Made by a program: the position numbers and the translations under genes
Shown here: positions 17,241 to 25,252 of the stretch, in pieces
How positions within the stretch are numbered: the first letter of the stretch is position 1
Layout: each line of letters starts with the position of its first letter
IMG/VR virus record: IMGVR_UViG_3300008954_000211
Coordinates: 1-28,313 of that record
Length of the DNA stretch: 28,313 nucleotides
Source of the DNA: a virus
Direction: 5' to 3' (one strand)
The notes under the pieces: model-generated
Seen by the model: only the letters and a program-made list of their open reading frames with translations
What the model was told of the DNA's origin: nothing
The model's database searches: none

Positions 17241-18446
17241 TTAATCGATACCTGCTAGTTTTTTCATCCTATCCGCCATGGGATCGGATGGTACGCTCTC
17301 TTGACGAGAGGCACGTATAACAGAAGTGCCACGACGACCGAGTGCTTCGCTTAGTGATTGCGGACCAGACTTTACAGTCGATCCCACTGTGCTTTCAAGC
17401 GTGCGGTATATTGTTTTAGCTTCTGTTACTGAACCAGCTTTTGAAATAGCGTCGGCAATTTTTGTTTTTTGCCGCTCATTTAGGGAGGTATTTCTCAAAA
17501 CACGGTTCGTGTAAAGCAAGCGAGCATTGGAAAGGTTTACTTCATGTAAGCCTTCCTTCAACTCTTGAAGTGCTTGCTTGTGTTGGTTAAGGGACTCTTT
17601 AAGTTGTCTATTTTCAAAAACAACTTCTTCTTGAGCCTTCTTCAAATCTTTCATTTCATCTTCAACATCGGTGCTGCAGCGGTGGGCAAATTCTTTTTCC
17701 ATTTCCCAGCGCATCTTCTCGGATGAGCTTCCAGCCCAGCCAGTCAAATCAGCACCCATGTCAACTGTAAGTGTTTCGACGATGGAGTCAATTAACTCAT
17801 CGGAGATATCCATAGTCTCTTCGAGTCCGGCCTTTGCCATCGCATCGCTGTCAGCTTCGGTGTCTGCGGCAGAACCTGCGAGTGCCGCGGCACTATCATC
17901 ATCGTCTTCTTCCTCTTCGCCGGCTTCTTCGCCCGCAAAAGAGCCTGCATCGGTGGCCGCTTCTCCCAACAATGCATACAAATCTTCTTCATTAAGCTCG
18001 ATTTCCTGCTCGTTCTGAAGTTGCTGTACAGCTTCCTGGAGGGCGTCAAGATTAATCTCCACTTCTACGTTCTCGCCAGCGCGTGGCAGGTCGCTCAGAT
18101 TTTCGCCTTCGTTTTCGGAGAGATTGTCGGTTGCGGCAAGAGGAATATCTTCAGCCACTTCTTCGGCCTGCTCAGCGCCGCCGGCGCCAGCATCCATTCC
18201 CCCCCCTAAGTCCATACCAGGATCAGCCGGCGCGGCTGCCATGGGATCTCCTTCCGCCGGGGGAGGGGGCACTCCCAGGTCGGCGCCCAAATCATCGAGG
18301 GCCCCTTCTTCTTGTTCTAACAGATGATTCAAAGTGGTACGCACTTCTTCTGAATATCTATCAATTACAACGGATTCGGCATTTTTAAGTGCAGCTTCCC
18401 GTAAAGCTTTTGCGTCGACGATGGCGTCTCTTAGCAAACTAGACAT
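17241..18446 (-). CDS. gp22: Prohead core scaffold protein (gp22-like)
   Basis: The 401-residue protein precedes the capsid gene by 34 bases and has the features of a T4-type scaffold. It is acidic and low in aromatic residues, with Ala/Gly/Pro-rich stretches (55-95), a strongly acidic block (172-184, Glu and Asp) and a long coiled coil at about 245-312. A conserved C-terminal helical region follows (LLYTNRVLRN at 310-319, then AKTIYRTLEST), and it ends in DRMKKLAGID. The scaffold assembles inside the capsid shell and is destroyed by the prohead protease. The ATG at 18446 has TTTAGGAGT upstream and an ACTATTTATT motif further up, so scaffold and capsid probably share a transcript that ends at the terminator at 15317-15353. 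The acidic block is longer than in T4 gp22. Confidence 0.87.
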   Translation of the reverse strand: MSSLLRDAIVDAKALREAALKNAESVVIDRYSEEVRTTLNHLLEQEEGALDDLGADLGVPPPPAEGDPMAAAPADPGMDLGGGMDAGAGGAEQAEEVAEDIPLAATDNLSENEGENLSDLPRAGENVEVEINLDALQEAVQQLQNEQEIELNEEDLYALLGEAATDAGSFAGEEAGEEEEDDDDSAAALAGSAADTEADSDAMAKAGLEETMDISDELIDSIVETLTVDMGADLTGWAGSSSEKMRWEMEKEFAHRCSTDVEDEMKDLKKAQEEVVFENRQLKESLNQHKQALQELKEGLHEVNLSNARLLYTNRVLRNTSLNERQKTKIADAISKAGSVTEAKTIYRTLESTVGSTVKSGPQSLSEALGRRGTSVIRASRQESVPSDPMADRMKKLAGID

Positions 18447-18474
18447 TAATATACTCCTAAAATGACACTAATTC

Positions 18475-18487
18475 AAAATAAATAGTA
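18475..18487 (-). promoter_or_regulatory. Late-promoter-like motif before the scaffold gene
   Basis: The coding strand reads TACTATTTATTTT, about 31 bases before the scaffold ATG. Its core is identical to the copy before the tape measure gene (ACTATTTATT). It would drive the scaffold-capsid pair, where a strong late promoter is expected. Confidence 0.52.
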
Positions 18488-18511
18488 TTCTTTAAATGAA
18501 AACGACTATTA

Positions 18512-19618
18512 TTATGACCCTCGGCTGCTTATAACCCACCAATTTTCTCCATCGGACTGAAGCGACCGGCACGCGGTTGTCATTTTTATTTTAATCTCGT
18601 CAAATAAATCAATTGAGCCGCCGGCGCTTTTAATGATTAATGTATGAGACTTCAATATATATTTTTTCGAATGAATGGTTTTCAAATTTAAAATACGCCC
18701 CTTATGCAGAGCAGCATCGGGCAATATTACGGACACATGGTTATTAGACAGATCGACTAGTATAGTATAATCATTATCACTCACTTCATAAATTGGATTA
18801 GAGATAGTAGTAATGTTTTGGTGGTTTGCTGAGGTACAGAAGAGAGGGCCCGTTAAATCTACTCTTTCACTGGCCTTCAAAGCTAATGTTGAGAGTTGTC
18901 CATGAATATTAAGAATATTTTGGGCGCCATCAAAGGTTAAATTTCTACTAGAGCCAAAAGTGCTTCCCCTTTTAAACTGTAGGGTGTTTTGTTCTCCAGT
19001 GGGATGATGAATTTTAGAATTAATGTAGTCTTTATAAAAAGCTTGGAGAGTAGATTTACGAATCCGGTTGTGGGAGTTGTCATATACTAAAATACTGTCA
19101 GCGTCGGCTAGAGTTTGACCGTTCATCTTAATAGAGCCTACACCCTGGAAGCTTAATGTAAGCTGATCGTCTTCGATGGCGAGGCCGCTATCTTTGCGGA
19201 GGTCTAAAGTCTTCGCAGGCACAGTTCCTCGCAACTTCTGAGCGGGAATATCTGTCAAGTTCTCTGCCGATCCATACAAGTTGTTAAACCGCAAATTTAT
19301 ACCACTTAAGGTGGTACCATCCCATGCCAAATTTGTGGCTGCTGTGATGGTGTCGTCTCCGTTCGAAATTAAAATACCACTTGCACGGTTGTTGACAATG
19401 GTTTGTACCGCTGTGGGTCTAATCTCTCTCCCATCTGCGAGCTTAAAAGCTGTCGCTGTGACAGTCGAGCTAAAAGTCTTCTTTCCATTGATTTTTTGGT
19501 CCGAATGATCGTCTACTACGGTATCAAGTTTGTCAATTTTATTGAGTTTTTCTTTGTCTTCTTCTGCTAGTTCAATAACAGCAGGTTCAAGGCCCGGTTG
19601 AACAACATTATAAGCCAT
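18512..19618 (-). CDS. Modular virion fibre / surface protein with a C-terminal cap domain
   Basis: The 368-residue protein is a mosaic. Residues 38-60 (DHSDQKINGKKTFSSTV) match the DQxIxGxKTF motif common at the base of phage fibre repeats. Residues 96-127 (NLAWDGTTL through a LTDIPAQKL segment) and 225-240 (NLTFDGAQNILNI) parallel the LTFDG module of the 211-residue neighbour. Residues 170-195 (LADADSILVYDNSHN, then RIRKST) look like one unit of the repeat found nine times in the 662-residue neighbour. Residues 277-368 form a beta-rich end domain, with ILVDLSNNHVSVILP and a final SDGENWWVISSRG, similar in pattern to the caps of the neighbouring proteins. It is probably a trimeric surface or fibre component. 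The actual location on the virion is unknown. It starts after the terminator of the 662-residue gene, with AGGTAA upstream. Confidence 0.75.
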   Translation of the reverse strand: MAYNVVQPGLEPAVIELAEEDKEKLNKIDKLDTVVDDHSDQKINGKKTFSSTVTATAFKLADGREIRPTAVQTIVNNRASGILISNGDDTITAATNLAWDGTTLSGINLRFNNLYGSAENLTDIPAQKLRGTVPAKTLDLRKDSGLAIEDDQLTLSFQGVGSIKMNGQTLADADSILVYDNSHNRIRKSTLQAFYKDYINSKIHHPTGEQNTLQFKRGSTFGSSRNLTFDGAQNILNIHGQLSTLALKASERVDLTGPLFCTSANHQNITTISNPIYEVSDNDYTILVDLSNNHVSVILPDAALHKGRILNLKTIHSKKYILKSHTLIIKSAGGSIDLFDEIKIKMTTACRSLQSDGENWWVISSRGS

Positions 19619-19705
19619 ATATTAAATTACCTATATTATGGATTGCAAGAATCTAGTTTGCCTGTCATAATTAGACTCAATAAACTATAAATGCTTCGAT
19701 TATAT

Positions 19706-19738
19706 AAAAAAGGACGCCCCCCACGAGGAGGGGCGCCC
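19706..19738 (-). terminator. Strong intrinsic terminator after the 662-residue repeat protein gene
   Basis: The minus-strand transcript forms a GC-rich hairpin: GGGCGCCCCTC and GGGGGGCGTCC arms around a short CTCGT loop, then TTTTTT. It lies about 35 bases after the stop of the 662-residue gene and separates it from the next gene. Confidence 0.88.
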
Positions 19739-19773
19739 AGTAAACATTATCTTAGCAAGAGATAAATCTTAGA

Positions 19774-21762
19774 TTAGATAATAGACCATGAGCCGGAAAC
19801 AGTGTACACAAAGCCAACGGTGGCATAAGGATCGTTGAGGATGATTTGAGTTTCACCATCCATCTTATGCGTTCCGGAGACTTCTATATGAATACGATTG
19901 TTTACACCACAGTTACTCGGAGCTTTAACAAAGTATGTATCACCCACTGTCGGAGCCGAAGCTTCTGGCAGATTGATTTCGATATATCCTTGGTTGGGAT
20001 CAATGACACTAGCGGTAAAGTAATTCATACCCGCGGTCAATGTAACTCCCCACGCGGCGGCCGTGGAACTCATCGAGTCACCACCGGAAGTGTCCACAGA
20101 GAACACGCCGTTAGTGGCAGTAACACCAGTACCAGCCATCGCACTTGCGAGGTCAGCAATGCTTTCCTTCTTAGAAGCGTTGCTATCGTTAGCGTCGACA
20201 ATAGCAATGCTATCGTTAGCAACGTCAACAGCAGCAGCAGTCAACGAGTCCATGTCGAGAGCCAGCACCGAGGATGCAGCCTTCAGGCCGTTGCTTCCAG
20301 CAAGGAAAGTTGCGAAATCAGCAAGAGACTCTTTCTTGCCATCGCCAGTAGCGCCACCATCCAGGAACATGACATAGTCAGCCGCGGCAATCGAAGCTTC
20401 CGTGAGCAAAGCAGGAGACTTGGTGATCATGTTGTCGAAAGTGACTTTGTGAACTCCATCATCGCCGGAGTCATTGAACGCGATAGCATCGCCAGTGGCA
20501 ATAGTTTCGGCTGACAAGTTAGCGATGTCGAGAGCCATCACTGCAGAAGCGGCGGTCAGACCAGTACCAGCAAACAAAGTTGCGATATCATCGATGGTTT
20601 CTTGACGAACCACATCACCATTTTGATCATTGAACAAAAGAGTGTCCGTGGATGCAATAGCAGCCGCGGTTACATTGGCAATATCAAGGGTGAGAACACC
20701 GCTGGAAGCAGCGAGTGCGCTGTTGCCGACTGTGCCAGCCAGGAAAGTTGCTATGTCATCGATACTTTCCACTTTGGAAGCGTTGGAGTCATTTGCATCA
20801 ACAAACGCAAATTTATCGCCAGAAGCCACAGCCGCATCACTCAATTCGCTAAGGTCGAGTTCAAGTACTCCGCCAGTTGCACCGAGGCCTGGGCCCGCGA
20901 GGGCAGTGACGACATCGGACACAGCCTCCTTCTTGGCTTCGCCCGAGGCGCCACCATCAAGGAAGACGATATAATCGTCTTCGACTGCAATCGCAGCTTC
21001 AGTAACAAGCGCTGGACCGATCTTGAAAAGATCGTCAACGGTTTCCTTGTGGAGACCGTCGTCGCCATCATCATTGAATACGATAGTATCGCCAGTAGCA
21101 ATAACTTCTGCATTCAAGTTATTGATGTCAAGTGCAAGAACACCACTTGAATCGGCGAGTGCCGTAGTGGTTACTGTGCCAGCGATTGCACCCACAAGGT
21201 CAGCAATGCTTTCCTTTTTCGACAGATTAGAGTCGTTAGCGTCGATGATAGCAAAGCTATCGTTAGCAACGTCAACTGCAGCAGCGGCAAAATCGTCGAG
21301 ATCAACAGTAATATCGTCAGCAGCAACCGACAGACCACCGTTAGTTGCGCTAACAACAGCGAGTGTTGAGTTGGTCACAGCGAGTCCGGCGCCACCGAGC
21401 AAGCTAGCGAGATCAGAAGTATCACCCTTGGATTCGGCGCCGCTGGTGCCACCATCAAGGAAGATGAGGAAATCCCCATCCGCAATGGTTGCGGATGCCG
21501 CTTCAGTCAGATCGACGGCGATGTCATCATCATTAACGTCGATTAGAGAACCAGCGCCAACAGCAATAGTGTTGACACTACGCACCAAACCTGAGCCGGC
21601 AATATTGTCGCACAAATCCGTACTAAGGTTTCTCCCGTCGATTAATCCGGAAGCCGAAATGTTAGTAGTAGCACCACTTGCACTCAGAGCCGACTGGATT
21701 GGACCGGCTACAGTGAGAGAACCACTTAAAGTTGTGGGTCCCAATTGAAATTTATAAGCCAT
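19774..21762 (-). CDS. Repeat-built virion fibre / surface protein (nine Asp-rich repeats plus cap domain)
   Basis: The 662-residue protein has an N-terminal head (1-85), nine imperfect repeats (about 90-555) and a C-terminal cap (about 563-662). Each repeat has an LDI/VDL start, an A-x-GD strand, an Asp/Asn-rich turn, then K-x-ES/T-x-x-DL and a short Ala/Gly helix-like end. The turns come in three types: FLDGG (101, 267, 466), DANDSN (174, 322, 523) and FND-type (229, 377, 429). The Asp/Asn-rich turns could bind calcium. The cap has LTAGMNYFT, INLPEASAPTVGD, a KAPSNC segment and SGSWSII, and is closely related to the cap of the 211-residue neighbour. There is no signal peptide and no enzyme motif. 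It is most likely a fibre or capsid-surface protein. The ribosome site is a strong AGGAGGG. The gene uses more C-ending and regular codons than the flanking genes and ends at a strong terminator, suggesting high expression. Confidence 0.85.
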   Translation of the reverse strand: MAYKFQLGPTTLSGSLTVAGPIQSALSASGATTNISASGLIDGRNLSTDLCDNIAGSGLVRSVNTIAVGAGSLIDVNDDDIAVDLTEAASATIADGDFLIFLDGGTSGAESKGDTSDLASLLGGAGLAVTNSTLAVVSATNGGLSVAADDITVDLDDFAAAAVDVANDSFAIIDANDSNLSKKESIADLVGAIAGTVTTTALADSSGVLALDINNLNAEVIATGDTIVFNDDGDDGLHKETVDDLFKIGPALVTEAAIAVEDDYIVFLDGGASGEAKKEAVSDVVTALAGPGLGATGGVLELDLSELSDAAVASGDKFAFVDANDSNASKVESIDDIATFLAGTVGNSALAASSGVLTLDIANVTAAAIASTDTLLFNDQNGDVVRQETIDDIATLFAGTGLTAASAVMALDIANLSAETIATGDAIAFNDSGDDGVHKVTFDNMITKSPALLTEASIAAADYVMFLDGGATGDGKKESLADFATFLAGSNGLKAASSVLALDMDSLTAAAVDVANDSIAIVDANDSNASKKESIADLASAMAGTGVTATNGVFSVDTSGGDSMSSTAAAWGVTLTAGMNYFTASVIDPNQGYIEINLPEASAPTVGDTYFVKAPSNCGVNNRIHIEVSGTHKMDGETQIILNDPYATVGFVYTVSGSWSII
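20098..21495 (-). repeat. Nine-unit coding repeat with a higher-order C-A-B pattern
   Basis: Units of roughly 40-70 codons within the 662-residue gene fall in three turn types. In protein order they read C-A-B-C-A-B-B-C-A (C = FLDGG, A = DANDSN, B = FND..GD). This points to duplication of a three-unit block of about 150 codons plus an extra B unit, rather than of single units. Confidence 0.8.
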
Positions 21763-21799
21763 ATTTAAATACCCTCCTATAATTGTATTATTTTTTGGC

Positions 21800-21828
21800 G
21801 ACTGGGTTAGTTATACACCACCCCAGTC
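21800..21828 (-). other. Hairpin in the 209-base gap before the 662-residue gene
   Basis: GACTGGG (21800-21806) and CCCAGTC (21822-21828) can form a perfect 7-bp stem with a 15-base loop. In the minus-strand transcript the following bases are GCCAAAAAA, not a T run, so it is not a terminator for these genes. It may fold in the leader of the 662-residue gene. The remainder of the gap (21829-21971) shows no recognisable gene or promoter motif of the shared type. Confidence 0.35.
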
Positions 21829-21971
21829 AGACCCACCTGTGACGGGGGGCCTTACTATTAATTAGTGAGACCGGGTACTTAAATTTGTTCAATCATGCGA
21901 TTAATCGACCTCCACATACAAATAAGGCCGCTTTGCACATCACTCTATATAAGTTTGTATTTTTATGTTAA

Positions 21972-22607
21972 TCAATAAAGCATCCACGATCCCGAAGAAG
22001 CGTAGACTATCGACACAGCAGCATAGGGAGAGTTTAATACAATCGAATCTTCTCCATCAACCTTGTGGCTCCCAGATGTAGCAATCGTTATAATACGGGT
22101 TTCATTACAGTTGCTTGGCGCTTTTAAATGTACCAAATCTCCCACAGTCGGCGCCGATGCTTCTGGCAAGGAAACAGTCATAGTGCTCACGGCTGTTCCT
22201 AGAGTACCAGTAAAATAATTGAAGCCGGCGGTGAGGGTTGTGCCGTTAACCGCGGCTGTGGCGGTTACTCTGTCGCCGGAGCCCGTACCAGCAGTGATGC
22301 CAGTAAGGCGACTGCCGTCTCCCTCAAAGAAAGCAGCTTTCACTCCGATGCTAGCGGTGAGATCGCCGGTAATATTAAGGACGTCCCCATCAAAAGTGAG
22401 ATTAGTCTCGCATGTGATGTCGTTAGCGTCACCGCCCACATTCGTAATGAGCGCGTTATTGCTAGGGTTGGTTACGCGCGGAATATTAATAATAGAGCCG
22501 CCATCCGAAGTGCTTAAATTACCAGAAACGATGTTCCCAATTATTAAATCACCGGGCAGATATTCCTGGGCGGCTATTACGGTGCCAGATAAAGTGTTGT
22601 ATGCCAT
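21972..22607 (-). CDS. Small modular virion surface / fibre protein, paralogue of the 662-residue protein's cap
   Basis: The 211-residue protein has an N-terminal MAYNTLSGTV segment like its neighbours. Its middle module contains NALITNVGGDAND (51-63), NLTFDGDVLNITGDL (69-83) and FFEGDGSRLTGI (93-104), a combination I recognise from structural proteins of marine T4-like phages. The C-terminal cap (115-211) contains LTAGFNYFT, SLPEASAPTVGD, LKAPSNC, SHKVDGE and SGSWMLY, closely matching the cap of the 662-residue protein. There is no repeat region, so it looks like a minimal head-plus-cap version of the same architecture. It starts 18 bases after the 236-residue gene. GGAGG lies about 14 bases from the ATG, somewhat far. 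Confidence 0.78.
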   Translation of the reverse strand: MAYNTLSGTVIAAQEYLPGDLIIGNIVSGNLSTSDGGSIINIPRVTNPSNNALITNVGGDANDITCETNLTFDGDVLNITGDLTASIGVKAAFFEGDGSRLTGITAGTGSGDRVTATAAVNGTTLTAGFNYFTGTLGTAVSTMTVSLPEASAPTVGDLVHLKAPSNCNETRIITIATSGSHKVDGEDSIVLNSPYAAVSIVYASSGSWMLY

Positions 22608-22625
22608 AAGGCATCTCAGCCTCCA

Positions 22626-23336
22626 TTAAAATACATACCACGCAGTAGCACCGTTTGAGTATAAATGAATCGCAGGCATTGAGCCAGTTAATAAATAGTA
22701 GCCGACATTATCAATTGTATCAGCCCCCGATGCAGAGATATGAATGGCTGATGCAGTCGTTCGGCTCCCGGGATATTCGTCCTTCACGATAATAACACCT
22801 CCACGCGCTACAGTAGCGGCGCTGGGCAGTCTGAAATTGGTTTCTAGATCTCCGACATTAATGCCGACAATATAATCTCCGGCAGAAGCAGTCACTTTGT
22901 CTATTAATACATTGCGATAGTTTCCTTGGAATGCGCCTGAGAGCGTGAGGCCTCCCGAGCCTGTAATATAGACTCTTGTTTCGGCTACTGAGGCACTTAA
23001 GACATATCCGGCGCCATCGGCTTTCCACACAGACAGGCTTCCTGTGCGAATATGGGTATCATCGTTACTGTTACCAAACTTAGTTGAACCGGTTGCGTCA
23101 ATCACCGTCACATCTTCAATGTGCATGTGACTGGCGCTGATGGTGCCTGTGACCGAGAGCGTGCCAGTTAGCTGCAATAAGTTATGCGCCGATTGGTATG
23201 TGAAATTGGACGATCCAGAAGAGAAAGTATCTCCTGCACCTGTCATGTATTGCACAGAACCGGAAGGACCGTTGGCGTTGCCGCTCACGGAGCCCGTGTC
23301 AGAACAGTTTATATATGCCCATCCAAAATTAGCCAT
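22626..23336 (-). CDS. Virion surface / fibre-like structural protein
   Basis: The 236-residue protein has a Ser/Gly/Thr-rich, beta-strand-repeat composition: GPSGSVQYMTGAGDTFSSG near residues 24-42, FTYQSAHNLLQLTGTLSVTG, then HIEDVTVIDATGSTKFGNS and DDTHIRTGSL. This run of short strands is common in tail or head fibre proteins of environmental myoviruses. The C-terminal 90 residues (from SAGDYIVGINVG to AWYVF, with NFRLPSAATVARGG in the middle) have the same plan as the caps of the neighbouring proteins, namely a LP-x-A strand and a final aromatic strand, but are more diverged. AAGGAG precedes the ATG. It lies 11 bases after the 629-residue gene. The exact virion location is not known. Confidence 0.74.
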   Translation of the reverse strand: MANFGWAYINCSDTGSVSGNANGPSGSVQYMTGAGDTFSSGSSNFTYQSAHNLLQLTGTLSVTGTISASHMHIEDVTVIDATGSTKFGNSNDDTHIRTGSLSVWKADGAGYVLSASVAETRVYITGSGGLTLSGAFQGNYRNVLIDKVTASAGDYIVGINVGDLETNFRLPSAATVARGGVIIVKDEYPGSRTTASAIHISASGADTIDNVGYYLLTGSMPAIHLYSNGATAWYVF

Positions 23337-23347
23337 TCATAAACTCC

Positions 23348-25237
23348 TTATTCGCTTATCACATATTGTAACCAAACAAGAGCTTTCCCTGCGGTTAGAG
23401 CCTCGGTAGCTATTGTTAGAGTAATATTTGCAGCAACAGAAGTTTTGACAGCGGTCGCGCCTGATGAAGGGCTCACGCTGAAAAGACCTGTGGAACCGTA
23501 GCCAAGTGTAGCGAGACTATTCGCGGAAACGATGTCGTCTGCCGTGGCAACGTGAATGGCCACCGTCGCAGTTGCGGTAGTGTCAGTAAAAGCTGTCACG
23601 ACATCTATGAAGCCACCCACAATAACTGCATTATCGGGAATAGTAACCGCAAGATCTTTCGCGCCAACAGTTCCACCGTTTGCAGCAAAATCATATTCTG
23701 CTTTCGCCCATCTTGTGAGTGACGCCCACGCAGCGTCTGTTGGTTCCGTATTGTCAGCATCCAGTAAGTTCAACTCTGCGGCAGTGGAAGTCACCCCGTC
23801 AAGAATGTTAAGCTCTGCGGCAGTGGAAGTCACGCCATCGAGAATGTTAAGTTCTGCGGCAGTGGACGTTACCAAGACACCCCCCAGCTTCAGCCCATTT
23901 GTGCCGTCGTGAGAAGCAACATCAAAATCATTTGTGCCGTCGCTAATCGTAGCATTACCATTTACCGTTAACCCTGTGAGCGTACCGACTGCTGTGATTT
24001 GTGTTTGTGATGCGTCAACGCTCAATGTATTTGTCGAAAGCGACAAGCCTGTGCCTGCGACAAGATTTGTATCATCACTAATATCTAGTTTAGTTAGCGT
24101 GATCTCTTGACTAGAAAGAGTTAGGTAATTTGGCGTACCAGCTAGTGTCACATTGGTTGAATTATCTGTGCCGGCAGCATCTACACCAAGATTAGTGCGA
24201 GCATCGGCGGCTGTGCTAGCACCAGTGCCACCATCAGCAACAGCAAGATCGGTGATGCCGTTAATTGTTCCACCATTAATGTCGCAAGTTGTGACAGAAC
24301 CAAGGTCTGCGACGGTGATGCCGGCGTTTGTCCAGTTTGCGTTGAATTGTGCGACGGTGAGTCCGCCATCGTTTGCAAGTCCGAATTCGCCAGAAGGGCT
24401 GCTGATATAATATGAGCTACCAGTGATTCCTTGTGAGCCGGTTAGGGAGCCGTTAATTGTAACAGAGCTAGTGATGTTGTTGCCGAGAATTGTACTTCCT
24501 GTGACACACAGAGTACCGTTAATATCCCAAGTGTGTGCCGGATTATCAAGGTTGAGCCCAAACATTGAGCCGGTGCCGACGAAACCATAACCTGCAGAAG
24601 CAGTCATACCGACGCCGGTTTTGTTTGTGATTCTAAATCTGCGGTGATCTGCTGTCTGTGTGTCGACCCCCAAAGACCAAGCCCGTGATGAATCTGAATC
24701 GAGGTCATCAGAGGGGACCATCTTGAAGCCGATGTTTTTTTCTGACCCTGGTTGGCGGTTTCCCTCGCTGTCTAAGCCCTGACCAGCGCGATAAACAATA
24801 TTAGCATCAACGTTGCGAGTGCGCAAGGTAATAGCATTTGCTCCGTGACTGTCAACGTGTATTACTCCACGTTTACTGTTAACGCCTGAGCCAGATACCC
24901 ACAAGGCCGCCTGATTGGCCCCGGCAATGCCTTGACCTGCGGCTCCGGAAATGACCACGAGAGGGCTTCTGTCGGCATTGTTGGAATCGCGCTTGAATAG
25001 GACACCCATCGATGCAGTGATATACGGCATTTCGATATTGCTAACGACTCCCGAGCCGGTGACCGTGTTGACGCCCAGCTTGCCCTCATTGGTCATGCCA
25101 TAGTGGCGAGAACCATCACTGATTTGGAGAGAGCTTCCGGTAATACCTGAAGACGCGCTTAAATTGCCTTCAGTGGTAAAGTCTCCAACTAAATTATTTC
25201 TTCCTGGGGTGAATCCCCCGCCCGAACCAAAGCCCAT
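23348..25237 (-). CDS. Large fibre-like virion protein with a 13-residue tandem repeat
   Basis: The 629-residue protein begins with a Gly-rich segment (GFGSGGGFTPG) and alternating strand-turn sequence such as TEGNLSASSGITGSS and GEFGLANDGG. Around residues 335-400 it has the VADGGTGASTAADARTNLGV segment typical of tail fibre repeats. Next is a run of three TSTAAELNxLD repeats, found in many marine phage fibres. The C-terminal 125 residues (from about EYDFAANGGTVGAKDLAV to the final VWLQYVISE) form a beta-sandwich-like domain also seen at fibre ends. It is likely a homotrimeric fibre or surface protein. The long Ser/Thr/Gly content and lack of enzyme motifs argue against a catalytic role. The ATG has CTTAAGGAG upstream. 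It follows the 139-residue structural gene by 15 bases. Confidence 0.8.
   Translation of the reverse strand: MGFGSGGGFTPGRNNLVGDFTTEGNLSASSGITGSSLQISDGSRHYGMTNEGKLGVNTVTGSGVVSNIEMPYITASMGVLFKRDSNNADRSPLVVISGAAGQGIAGANQAALWVSGSGVNSKRGVIHVDSHGANAITLRTRNVDANIVYRAGQGLDSEGNRQPGSEKNIGFKMVPSDDLDSDSSRAWSLGVDTQTADHRRFRITNKTGVGMTASAGYGFVGTGSMFGLNLDNPAHTWDINGTLCVTGSTILGNNITSSVTINGSLTGSQGITGSSYYISSPSGEFGLANDGGLTVAQFNANWTNAGITVADLGSVTTCDINGGTINGITDLAVADGGTGASTAADARTNLGVDAAGTDNSTNVTLAGTPNYLTLSSQEITLTKLDISDDTNLVAGTGLSLSTNTLSVDASQTQITAVGTLTGLTVNGNATISDGTNDFDVASHDGTNGLKLGGVLVTSTAAELNILDGVTSTAAELNILDGVTSTAAELNLLDADNTEPTDAAWASLTRWAKAEYDFAANGGTVGAKDLAVTIPDNAVIVGGFIDVVTAFTDTTATATVAIHVATADDIVSANSLATLGYGSTGLFSVSPSSGATAVKTSVAANITLTIATEALTAGKALVWLQYVISE
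23774..23873 (-). repeat. 39-base tandem repeat inside the 629-residue gene
   Basis: Two full copies and a partial third copy of a 39-base unit start at 23774, 23813 and 23852 and encode TSTAAELNILDGV three times. Copies differ at only a few bases, so the expansion is recent or kept alike by recombination. The period is a multiple of 3 and the unit is coding. Confidence 0.9.
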
Positions 25238-25252
25238 TTTTTGAGTATCTCC

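Noticed and set aside
19846-21748. Long plus-strand open frames opposite the 662-residue gene (for example 21023-21748)
   Set aside because: They mirror the repeats of the real gene, show the same periodicity and have no supporting signals.
21800-21828. Hairpin as a terminator of the 211-residue gene
   Set aside because: The bases after it in the minus-strand transcript are A-rich, not T-rich.
22691-22700. Further ACTATTTATT copy (and an ACTATTTA copy near 28152)
   Set aside because: Both lie inside coding sequence (YYLL and ELFN codons), the second far from the next start codon; not listed as promoters, although the first could in principle serve the 211-residue gene.
23774-23873. Direct repeats that could suggest a CRISPR array
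   Set aside because: Units are contiguous, without spacers, in frame and within a coding sequence.
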